Assembly (NCBI GenBank): GCA_018806985.1
Contig: JADANN010000170.1
Span: 62,001-126,000 of the forward strand
Length of the DNA: 64,000 bases
Direction: 5' to 3'
Source: Angiostrongylus vasorum
Taxonomy: Eukaryota > Nematoda > Chromadorea > Rhabditida > Metastrongylidae
The stretch's first letter is position 1; the number at the start of each line of letters is the position of its first letter. Shown here piece by piece: positions 41,101 to 50,466 of this stretch. A program made the translations under genes and the position numbers. The notes beneath the pieces are model-generated. The model saw only the letters and a list, made by a program, of their open reading frames with translations. It did no database searches and was not told the DNA's origin.

Positions 41101-41987
41101 ACGTTTTGTGTGATCCCACTTTTTTATAAAGCTCCATTAGTAAGACGGTATTTGGAATTATCGATTTTAAATATTGATTAAAAGGTACAAAGGTCTAACA
41201 TCTTACCATAATGTCAGCTTGTAGCGCACCATCAGTTCCCACTAGCTCGTATACCCGATACTCAGCTGACCCATTTACCACCATTTCACTTCCTTCATCG
41301 GTCAGTTTGATGTTCTTCTCCAGTGCATCCACTGTTGAAATTATCTAAAATGGCAGGACTTTGCACCGTTATCGGAAAATTTGTTCTATAACTCATTTTG
41401 CCCTTATCCGAATTAGAAATAACGATTGCCTTCATAGAATGAAGCAATTACATCATAATGAGTGATGAGACATCGTATTTATGACTTCGATCCACGTTTC
41501 CATTAAGTTCAACATCGAAAAGATTTAAGGAACAGTAAATCCACGGAGGATTTGAGGGAAGAACTCTCTAAAGTCCGAAGATCGACTCTGTATTGATCTC
41601 GGTCTTGATGAATAACTCGCCACTTTCTAAAGTACGTAAGATGTTCGATGTAGCCCTTGATGAATGTGGAATATCCACTACACTGTATAGAAAGTGCACA
41701 TGATATCCGGACATTAAGTATGACAGAACTCTCGATAAAGTTCATTGGCTTACTCAATGCAGCGCGGAGTATTACAGCTATAACACGAAACAAAATCAAA
41801 AAGTACTTGTTAAACCTAACTCGTCATGAGTGAGAAGACTTTTCACAGCACCAACGACAGCCTGGTGAGCTATGTTGAGATCCTTCGAGATCTGTATCGT
41901 TGTTAACTCGGTACAATTTTCGCTCAAACGTTTCAGTACAAACTGTACAGCTTTCTCCACATCGTCGGATATCTCAGCAGCAGTCAT
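37927..41987 (-). CDS. fars-1: Phenylalanine--tRNA ligase alpha subunit, complete (13 exons)
   Basis: The exons in transcript order are 41987-41816, 41331-41207, 41050-40964, 40859-40738, 40647-40555, 40432-40342, 39783-39630, 39465-39381, 39208-39109, 38709-38623, 38493-38415, 38331-38234 and 38136-37927. They total 1503 nt with every phase closing: 500 residues and TGA. The product is the cytosolic class II synthetase alpha chain, which charges tRNA-Phe as an alpha2beta2 enzyme with the beta chain (not in this window). Visible parts are an N-terminal helical DNA-binding-like region ([20 protein letters not shown]), [37 protein letters not shown], motif 2 at [19 protein letters not shown] (about residue 357) and motif 3 at [20 protein letters not shown] (ER at residues 462-463). 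The length matches the animal family. Introns carry one inverted-repeat element; otherwise the gene is compact. Confidence 0.97.
38234..38331 (-). CDS. fars-1: PheRS alpha exon 12
   Basis: Encodes [20 protein letters not shown] then [13 protein letters not shown]; donor GAG|GTGAAT. Confidence 0.94.
38415..38493 (-). CDS. fars-1: PheRS alpha exon 11
   Basis: Encodes [20 protein letters not shown] then EFFKKL; phase 1 out. Confidence 0.93.
38623..38709 (-). CDS. fars-1: PheRS alpha exon 10 (motif 2)
   Basis: 29 codons [20 protein letters not shown] then ATHLAEFYQ, the class II motif 2 region. Confidence 0.95.
39109..39208 (-). CDS. fars-1: PheRS alpha exon 9
   Basis: Encodes [20 protein letters not shown] then [13 protein letters not shown]; acceptor CTTCTAG, donor GAG|GTTAAG. 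Confidence 0.94.
39381..39465 (-). CDS. fars-1: PheRS alpha exon 8
   Basis: Encodes [20 protein letters not shown] then SKGGYGSI; donor GG|GTGAGT. Confidence 0.92.
39630..39783 (-). CDS. fars-1: PheRS alpha exon 7
   Basis: 51 codons [20 protein letters not shown], then [20 protein letters not shown] and [11 protein letters not shown]; phase 1 out. Confidence 0.95.
39905..40275. mobile_element. Inverted-repeat element in PheRS alpha intron 6
   Basis: Arms of about 140 bp: GCGTCGCTTTCTTGTTCAGC ... TACGTGACTTCC (39911-40050) is mirrored by GGAAGTCACGTAAAAAGC ... GCTGAACAAGAAAGCGAC (40133-40270). The arms carry the family modules GCCGATGTTTCGGCAGTATC and GATATTGCCGAAACATCAGC. The right flank contains the CCGAGGTTAATAGAAAGTCG signature. 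Confidence 0.82.
40342..40432 (-). CDS. fars-1: PheRS alpha exon 6
   Basis: Encodes [20 protein letters not shown] then [11 protein letters not shown]; acceptor CTTCTAG, donor AAG|GTAATA. Confidence 0.92.
40555..40647 (-). CDS. fars-1: PheRS alpha exon 5
   Basis: Encodes [20 protein letters not shown] then [11 protein letters not shown]; acceptor GTTTTCAG, donor AC|GTAAGT. Confidence 0.92.
40738..40859 (-). CDS. fars-1: PheRS alpha exon 4
   Basis: Encodes [20 protein letters not shown] to [10 protein letters not shown]; phase 2 out (GT|GTCAGT). Confidence 0.92.
40964..41050 (-). CDS. fars-1: PheRS alpha exon 3
   Basis: 29 codons [20 protein letters not shown] then DKSGGDIRL; acceptor TTTTTTCAG, donor TTG|GTGTGT. 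Confidence 0.92.
41207..41331 (-). CDS. fars-1: PheRS alpha exon 2
   Basis: Acceptor TTTCAACAG. Encodes [20 protein letters not shown] to GALQADIM; donor ATG|GTAAGA. Confidence 0.9.
41816..41987 (-). CDS. fars-1: PheRS alpha exon 1
   Basis: 57 codons from [20 protein letters not shown] to LLTHDEL; donor TTAG|GTTTAA, phase 1. The ATG is the first after a probable trans-splice acceptor. Confidence 0.92.
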
Positions 41988-42004
41988 GGTTACCCAAGCG
42001 ATTC

Positions 42005-42014
42005 CTAAAAAAAC
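42005..42014 (-). promoter_or_regulatory. Probable trans-splice acceptor of PheRS alpha gene
   Basis: On the minus strand GTTTTTTTAG lies 17 nt upstream of the ATG at 41987. Placement fits spliced-leader addition; no upstream in-frame coding match was seen. Confidence 0.45.
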
Positions 42015-42094
42015 TGCTGCGAAGTGATAGTTATTCTCTTGGACTTGTAGTGTAGGCAGCATAAGTAACAAAGTGTAACAAAAAGTGCAACAAG

Positions 42095-42305
42095 GTAAAT
42101 AACGCCTACAGCAATCCCCAGGACTCGCTTCCTAGCTCCACCAGCATTCTAAGACATCCAAGATGAAATGGAAATCCTCAAGCAGCAAACAACCGAAGCC
42201 ACATGTTAAAGACGGAAGACCTTCGTGGAGAATCGATGCCAGGAAACTAATCGAATGTGAGAAATGCTGGGGTCCGCACAGTAGACGTGAAGATGGATGA
42301 AATCA
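42095..42305 (+). mobile_element. SINE-3 3' part
   Basis: CTTCCTAGCTCCACCAGCATTC-type body, AACCGAAGCCACATGTTAAA, GAAATGCTGGGGTCCGCACA and CGTGAAGATGGATG. It faces a second copy. Confidence 0.7.
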
Positions 42306-42334
42306 AATAAAATAAATAAATAGAAATTTAGACA

Positions 42335-42640
42335 AAAGGCATTCACATCTACTGTTCGGATCCTAGCACTTCTTGTATTCGATCTGTTTTCGCCGCATTC
42401 ATCGCCCACGAAGGCCATCGGTCGGACTTTTCGCGTGTTGCTTCGGGTGCTTCTTGAGGATTTCGTATTCTTTATGAATGTCGTAGAATGCTGGTCGAGT
42501 CCGCTCTTCTTGCAATCCTGAAGATAGCCGGGCTTAGGCGTTTCCACGTGGATTGAAGGACAGCGTTGGGCAGGGACCGAACTGTCGTCTCTGCTCCCTG
42601 AACGACGGTATCACTAACAGCTGCGCTACCCCTTCCCATA
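42335..42640 (-). mobile_element. SINE-3 copy, opposite orientation to neighbour
   Basis: ACTGTTCGGATCCTAGCACTT-type tail, GTATTCTTTATGAATGTCGT, CCACGTGGATTGAAGGACAG and head GACGGTATCACTAACAGCTGCGC. It is arranged tail-to-tail with the copy at 42095-42305. Confidence 0.72.
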
Positions 42641-43145
42641 TACTCCATTATTTAGTGTACTGGATAAATATAGACTACTGAATGAACTTTATTATTAACA
42701 GCCTCGCGGTTGTCAAAGACAAAGCACTGACTAATAGAAACTTATTTTGATTAGCGACTCGAAGTTGAATCAACTTTCTCTTAAAACTGCTACTTAGGAA
42801 TGAAGCTGGAATGATCGAAGATCCATCGTATAATGATCGAATACATTTCTTTGCAACACTGTTTTACTACATTTGTTTCCATGAAAACTACATAGTGCTA
42901 TTTACTATTTCCACTGCTAGAGCCTTAACCATAAGTTTAATGAGAAACCCGTTAGTAGCAATAAGGATAACACCAAAGTACAGGCCCATATGTCAAATGC
43001 ACCATTAATCAAGTTAATGAACAGTTCATACGACTTTGCATGATTCTAAACAAACAAGATTGGAATCCTAAAAAAAATGTGGGAGAATGATGGAGACGAC
43101 ATGTGTTAGGCGGCATCCGCATTTGCGGAGATTGTTTTTAACTCT
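42641..43145. other. Intergenic, nothing recognised
   Basis: No coding or repeat signal apart from short AT-rich tracts. Confidence 0.35.
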
Positions 43146-43149
43146 GCAT

Positions 43150-43458
43150 CCGATGTGCGATAAGAAGGATAATGGATAAAGCTCTCTGCGTTGATCAATC
43201 CATGAAGGTTGCGCCATGCATTCGACTTCACTAAGCATCGTTGGAGGTGACTGAATGCATATCTGGCCTCTACAATGATTCACGGTGGCCTGCCGATGTA
43301 TCGAGCCAGTGCTGCTATCCACCCAGACAAGTTTGGTACCAATTTGCCGACCCCGAAGGGACGGAAGGCTTGGTGGGGCATGGGCACGGGGATCAATTCC
43401 ACGGGTGTGTTGCAGGGCTCCTCCGACCACTGCGCCAAATGCGCTCTTATCTGATGTA
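43150..43458 (-). mobile_element. SINE-2 copy
   Basis: Tail CTCTGCGTTGATCAATCCAT, TGGAGGTGACTGAATGCATA, CGGTGGCCTGCCGATGTATC, and the head with GGATCAATTCCACGGGTGTG and CACTGCGCCAAATGCGC. Confidence 0.8.
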
Positions 43459-43734
43459 CGATAGTGCACCTAATGTGAATTTGTCTGGATGAGCAATTTG
43501 TGCATGAGGAAGGAGATTTTTGACAGTGGATTGCAAGAATCATGGATTGTCAACTACTTCACACTGTTTGTCACGTCCGGTAATTCGTGGACCAAAAACT
43601 ACATTGTCGACTGTAGTTGGCATCTACTTGCGTCGTCAGGTAAAACATTGAGAGTTGGATAAGTAAACTGATCCTCAGTGTATTGGTCTCGTAAATCGTG
43701 GATTGGCAACTATTTCGTAATTCACAATGTTAAC

Positions 43735-44068
43735 TTCTTATTTACTACCTACTATAACTTTTTCATGGCAAGGTATTACGTGTGATACAACCACAATGAT
43801 GCTGAGATATTTGCAAACTCCGGACCGCAGGTGTTTGTAGTGTGGAACGAACGCGCCATTAGCCGATTTGGTCTCCCTGTATCAATCCCGTTGACGGGTG
43901 ATTGCTGATGTCGCTGATCGATAGAACTAGCTGAGATACAGGTGAAACGAAGGGCCCACATGGTGTGGTAAACGCGTTAGCCCCGGAAAGTGTAGTAATG
44001 CGTTCGTTCCCCACCACAGACACCTGCGGTCCGAAGTTTTGCGAATATCTCAGCATCATTGTGGTTAT
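43735..44068. mobile_element. SINE-1 inverted dimer
   Basis: The left half carries ATGATGCTGAGATATTTGCA to AACGAACGCGCCATTAG; the right half from CACATGGTGTGGTAAACGCG to CTCAGCATCATTGTGGTTAT. The left arm includes the TTTACTACCTACTATAACTT tail module. Confidence 0.75.
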
Positions 44069-44074
44069 TTCGTA

Positions 44075-44185
44075 AGTCACGACGATGAGAGATATTTGCA
44101 AAATTTGGATCCCAGGCCAGATTCGAACCCGTGATTACCCTTTCCTGGCGCTCACGCGTTACCCACTGCACCAGTGAGGCCCTTG
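44075..44185 (-). mobile_element. SINE-1 monomer with clearest tRNA-like head
   Basis: On the minus strand: GGCCTCACTGGTGCAGTGGG then TAACGCGTGAGCGCC (A-box region TGGTGCAGTGGG) and ACGGGTTCGAATCTGG (perfect B-box GGTTCGAATC). This copy shows the tRNA ancestry of SINE-1. Confidence 0.75.
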
Positions 44186-44499
44186 CTTTGGCTTTCTCTA
44201 AAAAAATAATATTTTGTAAGTCTTCAAAGCCAAATTATTAAACGGATTACTAGCTTGTTGACAGAAGAATCATATTGTTTGCGATTGTGAGATTAGGCAA
44301 CACATATTGTTTAGCGTTTTACAGAGTGTTCCGAAATCTGCTAGATCTCAGCTTCCATTGCATTTGATCATTAATTTGCCTCAAACCTGGGTAATTTACC
44401 AATATATCCGGTTTGAACTTTCTAAATTGCGGGGACATTGGTAGAAAAGCAACATATCACAGCCAAGATCTCATTGTCAGTTACACATTTCCTTGGATT

Positions 44500-44830
44500 G
44501 TTAAGCTAACATGAAGTAAATAAAGATGTATATTCATCTAATGTTTCGACGTCTGTGTTTTCATCAGAGCTGACGACCCGAGTCAATGTCCACGGTCGTT
44601 CGTCTTCTTGATGTGGCGTCTTCGTCCTCGCATCGAATCCAATCATTGCAGCACGGCTCGAACGAGGCATTTCCACACGGCAGCGCTCTTTTATGCCGTA
44701 CGATTGTTCATTGATTGCCGACTGATAATGTTTTCTCTTCATGGCGATAATCCATGCAATAGTCAGTATTAGAATAGCTAGCACAAAGCGTAATATTTTA
44801 TTAACCTCGTGTTAGCTCATCAGTGGAAGA
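44500..44830. mobile_element. Penelope-derived miniature element
   Basis: Minus-strand core CTGATGA / ...GACGTC / GAAACATTAG at about 44545-44570. Outer repeats AAGCTAACATGAAG and CCTCGTGTTAGCTCATC. Confidence 0.55.
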
Positions 44831-44989
44831 ATACGTATTGATTAGTCATACCGATGTAAAAGGAAAGGTGGTTTTTGAAGTGTTATTAAGCCTTAAGCCA
44901 GCTAACAATGATTCGACTTCTACAGAATGGATTGTCTGGAAGAAAATTATCAATGGACAATCATATCTGCAACAACCTCCTATACGAAA

Positions 44990-45300
44990 GCGCATTGCCG
45001 AGTGAGATTGCCTCATTCGGGCGATGCTCCACTGAAGAAGACTGGATACGACGACGAAGACACCAAGTTGAGAGTACGAAGAACAGTGGACATCGAGTCG
45101 GGTCATTGGCTTTGAGGAAGACGAACATGTCGAAACGTTAGCCAAATAAAAAGTTGTTCATCAACCTCGTGTTGGCTTAGAAATCCAGAAAGGTGTTGAT
45201 TATTAAGGCCGAGGTTAAACGGCGGTCGGTTTGGAAAACATCTGCTCATGTCCCAAGAGCGACTTTCCTTGAACCTCGGCATTGACGAATAATTCACTGT
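44990..45300. mobile_element. Penelope-derived miniature element
   Basis: Plus-strand core TTGAGGA / GACGAACATGTC / GAAACGTTAGCC at about 45112-45142, followed by CATCAACCTCGTGTTGGCTT and the flanking CCGAGGTTAAACGGCGGTCG signature. Confidence 0.55.
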
Positions 45301-45669
45301 TTTTCTTGATAAACAAATGCGACGTTGTTATTACCGCATTTATTGGCACACAGTAGCTGACGTTTCGGCGGTTCAGTCTTTTCAGAGCCTAGAAAGGAGA
45401 GACTGACATGCAATCTATTCCGTCAAATGCTTTCATAACCTCAGAAGACAAAATTTAACACATCAGTTCCCATTCGCATAATAAACAGCTTTTTCAAACA
45501 CCCACCGTTTTGTTCTTTGTAAGTCTTCTAGTTGTTTCGTGGAGCCCAGCCGCAGAGTTTTTTAAAAAATTCGGTAGCGTGATTGAAACACCACTGGACA
45601 CTCTAAGACGCCATGTTAGTTCTTAATCAATATATGACCCTCTGCACAACGCAAAATTCCATTATACTA

Positions 45670-45767
45670 TAGCGGTAGAGACGAGAAAGGAACGAATGGC
45701 TTATGTGCTGGGGTCCGCCTAGCTCGTGAAGACGGACCGTCCAAGTATCCAAGTATCCAAGTAAGTA
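45670..45767 (+). mobile_element. RTE-A 3' tail insertion (5'-truncated)
   Basis: GAGACGAGAAAGGAACGAAT then GTGCTGGGGTCCGCCTAGCT and TGAAGACGGACCGTCCAAGT, with the tail CCAAGTATCCAAGTAAGTAA. It matches the last 90 bp of RTE-A copy 1, a typical 5'-truncated insertion. Confidence 0.8.
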
Positions 45768-45825
45768 ATATTAGAGACGGTGAATGCATGAATTTGGGCA
45801 CGATCTACCTGGTCTCTTGAAAGGC

Positions 45826-45958
45826 GTTCGGCGGCGAATACGTTGGCGATATAGGTAGAGCACTCTGCATCCGTATAAGAGAGCATCTAGACGACAAGCT
45901 TAAAGTTAAACCAAATACTCCACTAGGGGCGCATACAACTTACAGACGTAACGGAGAA
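45826..45958 (+). pseudogene. GIY-YIG endonuclease remnant of Penelope-like element
   Basis: The frame reads FGGEYVGDIGRALCIRIREH then LDDKLKVKPNTPLGAHTTYR. This is the YIG half plus the conserved Arg/His block (typically YIGETGRPLCVRIKEHL...PLGAHR) of the C-terminal endonuclease of Penelope-like retroelements. It is interrupted downstream by a SINE-1 dimer. Confidence 0.7.
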
Positions 45959-45959
45959 G

Positions 45960-46310
45960 ATTCTGAAGAATACAACCACAATGATGATAAGATGTTTGCG
46001 AAAGTCTGTACTGTAGTTGTTTATGGTGGAAATTGAACACGATATCACCCATTCCGCGGGTTACGTGTTCACCACCACACCATGCGGATTCTTGGTTTCG
46101 CCTGTCTCTCAGCTAGTTTTCAATCTAATAGGCACTGGCAGATAGAAAACTAGCTAAGACACAGAGCGAAACGAAGGAGCATCATGGTGTGGTACTGAAC
46201 GCTTCAGGTTCTGGAAAGGGTAATAGCGCGTTCGTTCCCCACTGCAGAGACCTGTGGTCCGAAGTCCTGCAAATATTTCGCCATCACTATGGCTAAAAAG
46301 TTAACATGTT
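45960..46310. mobile_element. SINE-1 inverted dimer
   Basis: Left half ACAACCACAATGATGATAAG to TTCACCACCACACCATGCGG; right half CATCATGGTGTGGTACTGAA to AAATATTTCGCCATCACTAT. Confidence 0.72.
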
Positions 46311-46732
46311 GAACAGTTCCAAAAATCCAAAAATGAACTGCAAAGAGGAGTATAATTGTGATCACGCATGACCTAGCGCCATACCTCAGGCTGATTCTGT
46401 GAGCTGAGCCAGGCACATTACTCGTCCATGTAATACTGTGTGCAGCTGATCTCCACCAAAAAAACTGGAAGACTTACAAGGAACAAAACGATGGGTGTTT
46501 AAAACAAGCTGTTTCTTATGGCAATGGAAATTTATGTGTTACTCTGTCTACTGAAGTTACGAAAAATGTTTGGCTAAGTAGATTGCATTTGAATTTGACC
46601 TTTTTAGGTTCGAAACCGTCTAAACTTCAGCTATTGTGTACTAATAAGTGCTGTAATACCAAACTCATCTTTGCTCTGCAAAGAAAACAGTGAATTGTCT
46701 GCCCATACTAACTTCTACCCTAATGCCACATT

Positions 46733-47118
46733 TCCTCCCAACGGTTTACCGCCTCATCGTGGCTGGAAGGTATTCCTGGGTATCGGGCTGCGATGTAGAA
46801 AGGGGGGATTCATACCCCTGGCTGGGTCTCCCAAGCTGAGAAAGAGTCCGGCGTTTCCATCAGGAAGCCTAGCTAAGAGTAAACCAATACCAGGATCCAC
46901 CACCGCAATGGTATGAAAGTCGCATGGTGGCAAATCTCCCTCTGATCCACAAGGGCGGCGACTGCATATGGTAGTGACGACCTAGGGCAGACTTTGGCCA
47001 GGTTGACCTCGGGATTCCAGGGAACCATAAAGGCTAAACCAGCAAAACTCCGAAAAAAGTGAAAATTATGCTCGGGCCCGCACCAGTGAGGACGGCCCAT
47101 CCAAGTCTCCAAGTAGGT
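46733..47118 (+). mobile_element. SINE-4 copy, full length
   Basis: CTCCCAACGGTTTACCGCCT, TCGTGGCTGGAAGGTATTCC, AAACCAATACCAGGATCCAC, TCTGATCCACAAGGGCGGCG, GGGAACCATAAAGGCTAAAC and CGGCCCATCCAAGTCTCCAA. It is a good family reference. Confidence 0.85.
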
Positions 47119-47119
47119 A

Positions 47120-47755
47120 ATGCCACATTTGCCAATTATTTTACTTGGTTTTCTGGTTTTTTTTTCAAGGATTATCAAAGCATGACCTCTACTAAGACAA
47201 CATTTATAACAGTTTATGGAAAAAATGAGAACACTTTATGCTCACTTAGCTATAACGTGTCACTAGTTCTCTTAGGCCTGCATAACGGAATAGAAGACTG
47301 ATTTTATACTTGCATGAACTTTTGATTTGAGACCTCTTTGATGTTCTATGGCGGATGCTGCCATGTTTCGCATCTGCATGAAGCTTAAGTTGTTCGATCA
47401 GTTTCACTGATATCGTTCCGATATATATTCATTCTCTAACATCTGAATTCTGATGAGCAGAAAACGGCGAAGTGCGCTTGGTGTATGTCCTTCGCTAGGA
47501 TTTGTTAGATAGAACTAATAACAAAGAAATGCTTAAACTCTGAGTATGATCGGAATGTAACTGGCACTGGAATCCTTTTCAGATCTGCCTTTGTTGGTTT
47601 CTCATTCTCATCGCAAACTACAAGTCCGCAGACTCGTACCTCGCGCTGTCTCAAAAAACGCACCATTTTCTCCTTTCGCTTTCAAAGGTAGCTCAGTGGG
47701 TTTTCCTTGCTGAGCAGCATGTTTTTCTTCCAGAATCTTCGTTAAGATTTCAGAA
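47120..47755. other. Intergenic, nothing recognised
   Basis: No convincing exon or known repeat. Confidence 0.3.
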
Positions 47756-47759
47756 ACCG

Positions 47760-48110
47760 ACTTTCTTTTTAACCTCGGTATGACTAGTCAGCATATGTTT
47801 AAATTGTTGAGCTTACACCAGGTTGATAAATAAACTTTATTCCGTTAGTCTTCGTCTTCATCAAGGCCGATGATCCGAGTCGATGTCCACAGTTCTTAGC
47901 ACTCTCGATGTGGTGTCTTTGTCGTCGAGTCGATCTTCTTCAATGAAGCAATGGAGGAAAACCTTACACGCAAGTGCGGCAGCCAGAACCGCAGCTACAT
48001 ATTCGGTGTCGCGCCTCCTTCGCCATCATGTTCAAACTAAGAATCTTAACAAAAATATGAAGGAAAAGCCACCTGGATCCCAAGACGTTCCATAAAATTG
48101 GATCTTCGTC
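47760..48110. mobile_element. Penelope-derived miniature element, degenerate
   Basis: AACCTCGGTATGACTAGTCA and GTTGAGCTTACACCAGGTTG frame GTTAGTCTTCGTCTTCATCA and GATGATCCGAGTCGATGTCC, modules shared with 44.5 kb and 56.5 kb. The 70-codon open frame at 47883 lies inside it. Confidence 0.5.
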
Positions 48111-49490
48111 GTATTAGAACAATGTATATTCTAATGGTTTTCATTTCAATTAAAAAAGTTCAGTAAGAGGTGAGGTGAGGTCCAAAGTTGGAAGCTGCTA
48201 CTACTTTCGCATCCTACCACTTCCATAGAGGTGATGTCGTTGCTCATCCGTAAAACTTCCAACCATCAGACTTTATTTTTTTTCTTCTTTTTTTTATTTC
48301 GTCAACCATTTCTCCTTGCTCACTTAAAATCTAGGGATGAAACGACCAATGCTCTTGGTACACATTACCGCATCAGTTTTAGCTCTTATGATTCAGACTA
48401 ACAGATAGGGTCCAACGTGAATCCGTCCCTACTCACACCATGCGAAAATAACGGTAGCTTCCAACTCTATACCAGCGCATCTCAGCTTGAAGTGAACTTT
48501 ATTAATTGAAATAAAGGTCATGTGTCAGTTGGCCCGTGGAGTAGGGAGTTGGTCGGATTTGTCTTTTGTCCGCGAACTGAACGTGGAATGCTCGACTTTG
48601 TATGAATTTACCAAGCGGGACTTTTTCCGTAACTGCCGTGAACAACCTCGAGTTTGGGTTATAACATTTATAGCAATAACAACGGTACAATAATAACAAT
48701 GTGACGATATGTGGTTAGCTGGGCGGATACGAGCGAGGTTGAAATGAGAACAAGTGAAACACTTGAAGGAAGCTATGCGGACACTCGAGTTGGAGCACTG
48801 AGGAACTGGAAGACAAGCACTGAGGGACTGCAAGGTAAGCACTGGAAGATTGCAACACGAGCACTGGTAGATTGCAGGACAAGCACTGCGGGATCAGAAC
48901 AGAGGTACTGGTTTTGATGACTAATGGTGCTCCTTATATTCTACATAGAAATAGGAACTATTTGAGGAATAGTTAATGTAGATGATTGCAATCCAAAGAT
49001 TTTCGCCAATAGCAAAGACGGCCTACGAAGATGAAATCCGAGTTGAATGGAGCTGAATCGTACTTTTATCACGTTTTTCGTAAAAACTCGTATTTCGTAA
49101 ATGAAAGCCACCCAAAAGGCGGAACTTCGTCGATTAAAACATGATGACTCCCCGAATGTTTCGCTGATACGTCTTATGGCTGTCGAGAGTTCGTTTGGAA
49201 TTTTAGAAATTTAAGCTTCGTTTTCATTCCTATATGAGTCGACCACGTCTCCCATCTGTCACGTGTTCCAGGTACCGAAAAATTATTGGTGTGGCTTGCG
49301 AAAAACCATCGTCGGCCCCTTGTGTTCAACAACTGGCACAAACCAATAATCTGGCCATCGATTTCTTTGTCAACAAATAGAAAGCAACAGTAAAAAAAAA
49401 AATGTCGCTAAAGCACTAAATTGCACTTGAACACGTAAGTGAAGGAGGCGATTCTCTTACATTTATTTACATAGAATACAATTGGTCACA
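48111..49490. other. Intergenic, with a degenerate 26-30 bp minisatellite
   Basis: Around 48795-48900, repeats of the type GCACTGGaAGATTGCAAgaC occur about four times. Otherwise nothing recognised; CCGCAGATTTC-type family fragments are too weak to call. Confidence 0.4.
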
Positions 49491-49499
49491 GTAGTTCAC

Positions 49500-50160
49500 A
49501 AGAACGACCTTCTTTTAAACCTCGGCATTGGCAAATTATTCGCGGTCTTCCTGATAAGCCAACATGAAGTTACTATCGTTAAGCGTAAAGTTAAGCAAGA
49601 TATTTCACTGGGCGCGAATAGGACACAGGTACGCAACGAGGACAATTTCTAAGTAGAATTCATCATCCACACGCAAAACTCTCAGAGCATTCAGGACAAA
49701 TTTCAAGAACCCGAAAATAAACCGCAGGTAGGAATGCCTCGGCATCACGCAACATCTCAAATACTATCTGAGACTGATATTCTAACGTCACAGTAGCTCA
49801 CTTGGATACTTGGACGGCCCGTCCTCAGTAGTTGTGCGGGCCCCAGCATAATCTCCATTCGGAGTTTGCTCATTAAGCGTCTCAGAGGCGACGACTGTGT
49901 TAAGAAGCTAGAGAGGATGCTTTGTATCCAGTGCGATTGGAAATTAAGTATCGTGGTTTTTCTGTTGAGGCTAAGGATGTGTATCGCTGACCAGGTTGCG
50001 GTTAATCTGACCTTTGCATGCTCTGAAGGCGAAATCCGCCGAAACTTCAGTTTTTGTGAAGAAAGAGCATAACAACGACTTTCTGAGTGCAAATCGCGAA
50101 AACAACGAATTATTATGCTCAGCAAAAACTAAAAAGATGAGAGCTAATTATTCCAACAAA
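49500..50160 (+). mobile_element. Penelope-like element remnant (C-terminus and pLTR-like arms)
   Basis: Left inverted arm from AACCTCGGCATTGGCAAATT. The coding remnant at about 49668-49770 reads STRKTLRAFRTNFKNPKINR, then R, a stop, and ECLGITQHLKY, the conserved end of Penelope-like proteins. A SINE-4 tail follows at 49798, then the right arm with TCTGAAGGCGAAATCCGCCG and AAACTTCAG near 50025-50060. Confidence 0.68.
49798..49862 (-). mobile_element. SINE-4/RTE-A tail fragment
   Basis: CTTGGATACTTGGACGGCCC, GTTGTGCGGGCCCCAGCATA; only the shared 3' tail is present. Confidence 0.7.
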
Positions 50161-50313
50161 GAATCGTTTAGAAGCCCCTACAAGTGCAATGCAGCCGAAC
50201 AAAATTAAAAGAAACCGGATTCGAAAAAATACAACAACAGAAAACAACAGAAAAAGTAGTGATAAGAAGATTTTTGGGAGTTAAGAATTATCACTGCTTA
50301 TCACACCACGCGG

Positions 50314-50466
50314 TCATATGTCTAGGTCTGTGATCACAAAGAACGCATCATCATTGCTTAACTCCAAATAATCGCCATTAATCTTAATCACGTCAGGAAC
50401 AGTCAGGATGGCTTTCTTAATTTCCTCTAGTCGACTGAAATCATCACTTGCCTTCAGAAATGGCGT
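50314..50466 (-). CDS. Gene B terminal exon 4
   Basis: TPFLKASDDFSRLEEIKKAI to DDAFFVITDLDI and TGA; acceptor ATGTTTCAG. Confidence 0.8.
   Translation of the reverse strand, partial: TPFLKASDDFSRLEEIKKAILTVPDVIKINGDYLELSNDDAFFVITDLDI

Larger units (their letters stand above)
45300..46660 (+). mobile_element. Penelope-like element remnant with inverted pLTR-like arms (interrupted)
   Basis: The left arm at 45330-45560 (CAGTAGCTGACGTTTCGGCG to CAAACACCCACCGTTTTG) is inverted relative to the right arm at 46380-46650 (CGATGGGTGTTTAAAACAAG to CTTCAGCTATTGTGTACTAA). Between them lie a GIY-YIG remnant at 45826-45958, a Penelope C-terminus remnant near 46310-46345 (NPKMNCKEEYNCDHA), an RTE-A tail at 45670-45765 and a SINE-1 dimer at 45960-46310. 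The element is organised like the one at 59215-60170. Confidence 0.68.

Noticed and set aside
42811..43008. A 65-codon open frame in intergenic DNA
   Set aside because: No start context, no similarity recognised and no neighbouring exon; treated as chance.
43241..43543. Open frames of 83-87 codons
   Set aside because: They are SINE-2 in reverse orientation.
44075..44185. tRNA gene candidate with a perfect B box
   Set aside because: The sequence cannot form a full cloverleaf by eye, it continues into the SINE-1 body, and similar copies recur; it is a SINE head.
44823..45145. Overlapping open frames on both strands
   Set aside because: They fall within Penelope-derived miniature repeats whose modules recur elsewhere.
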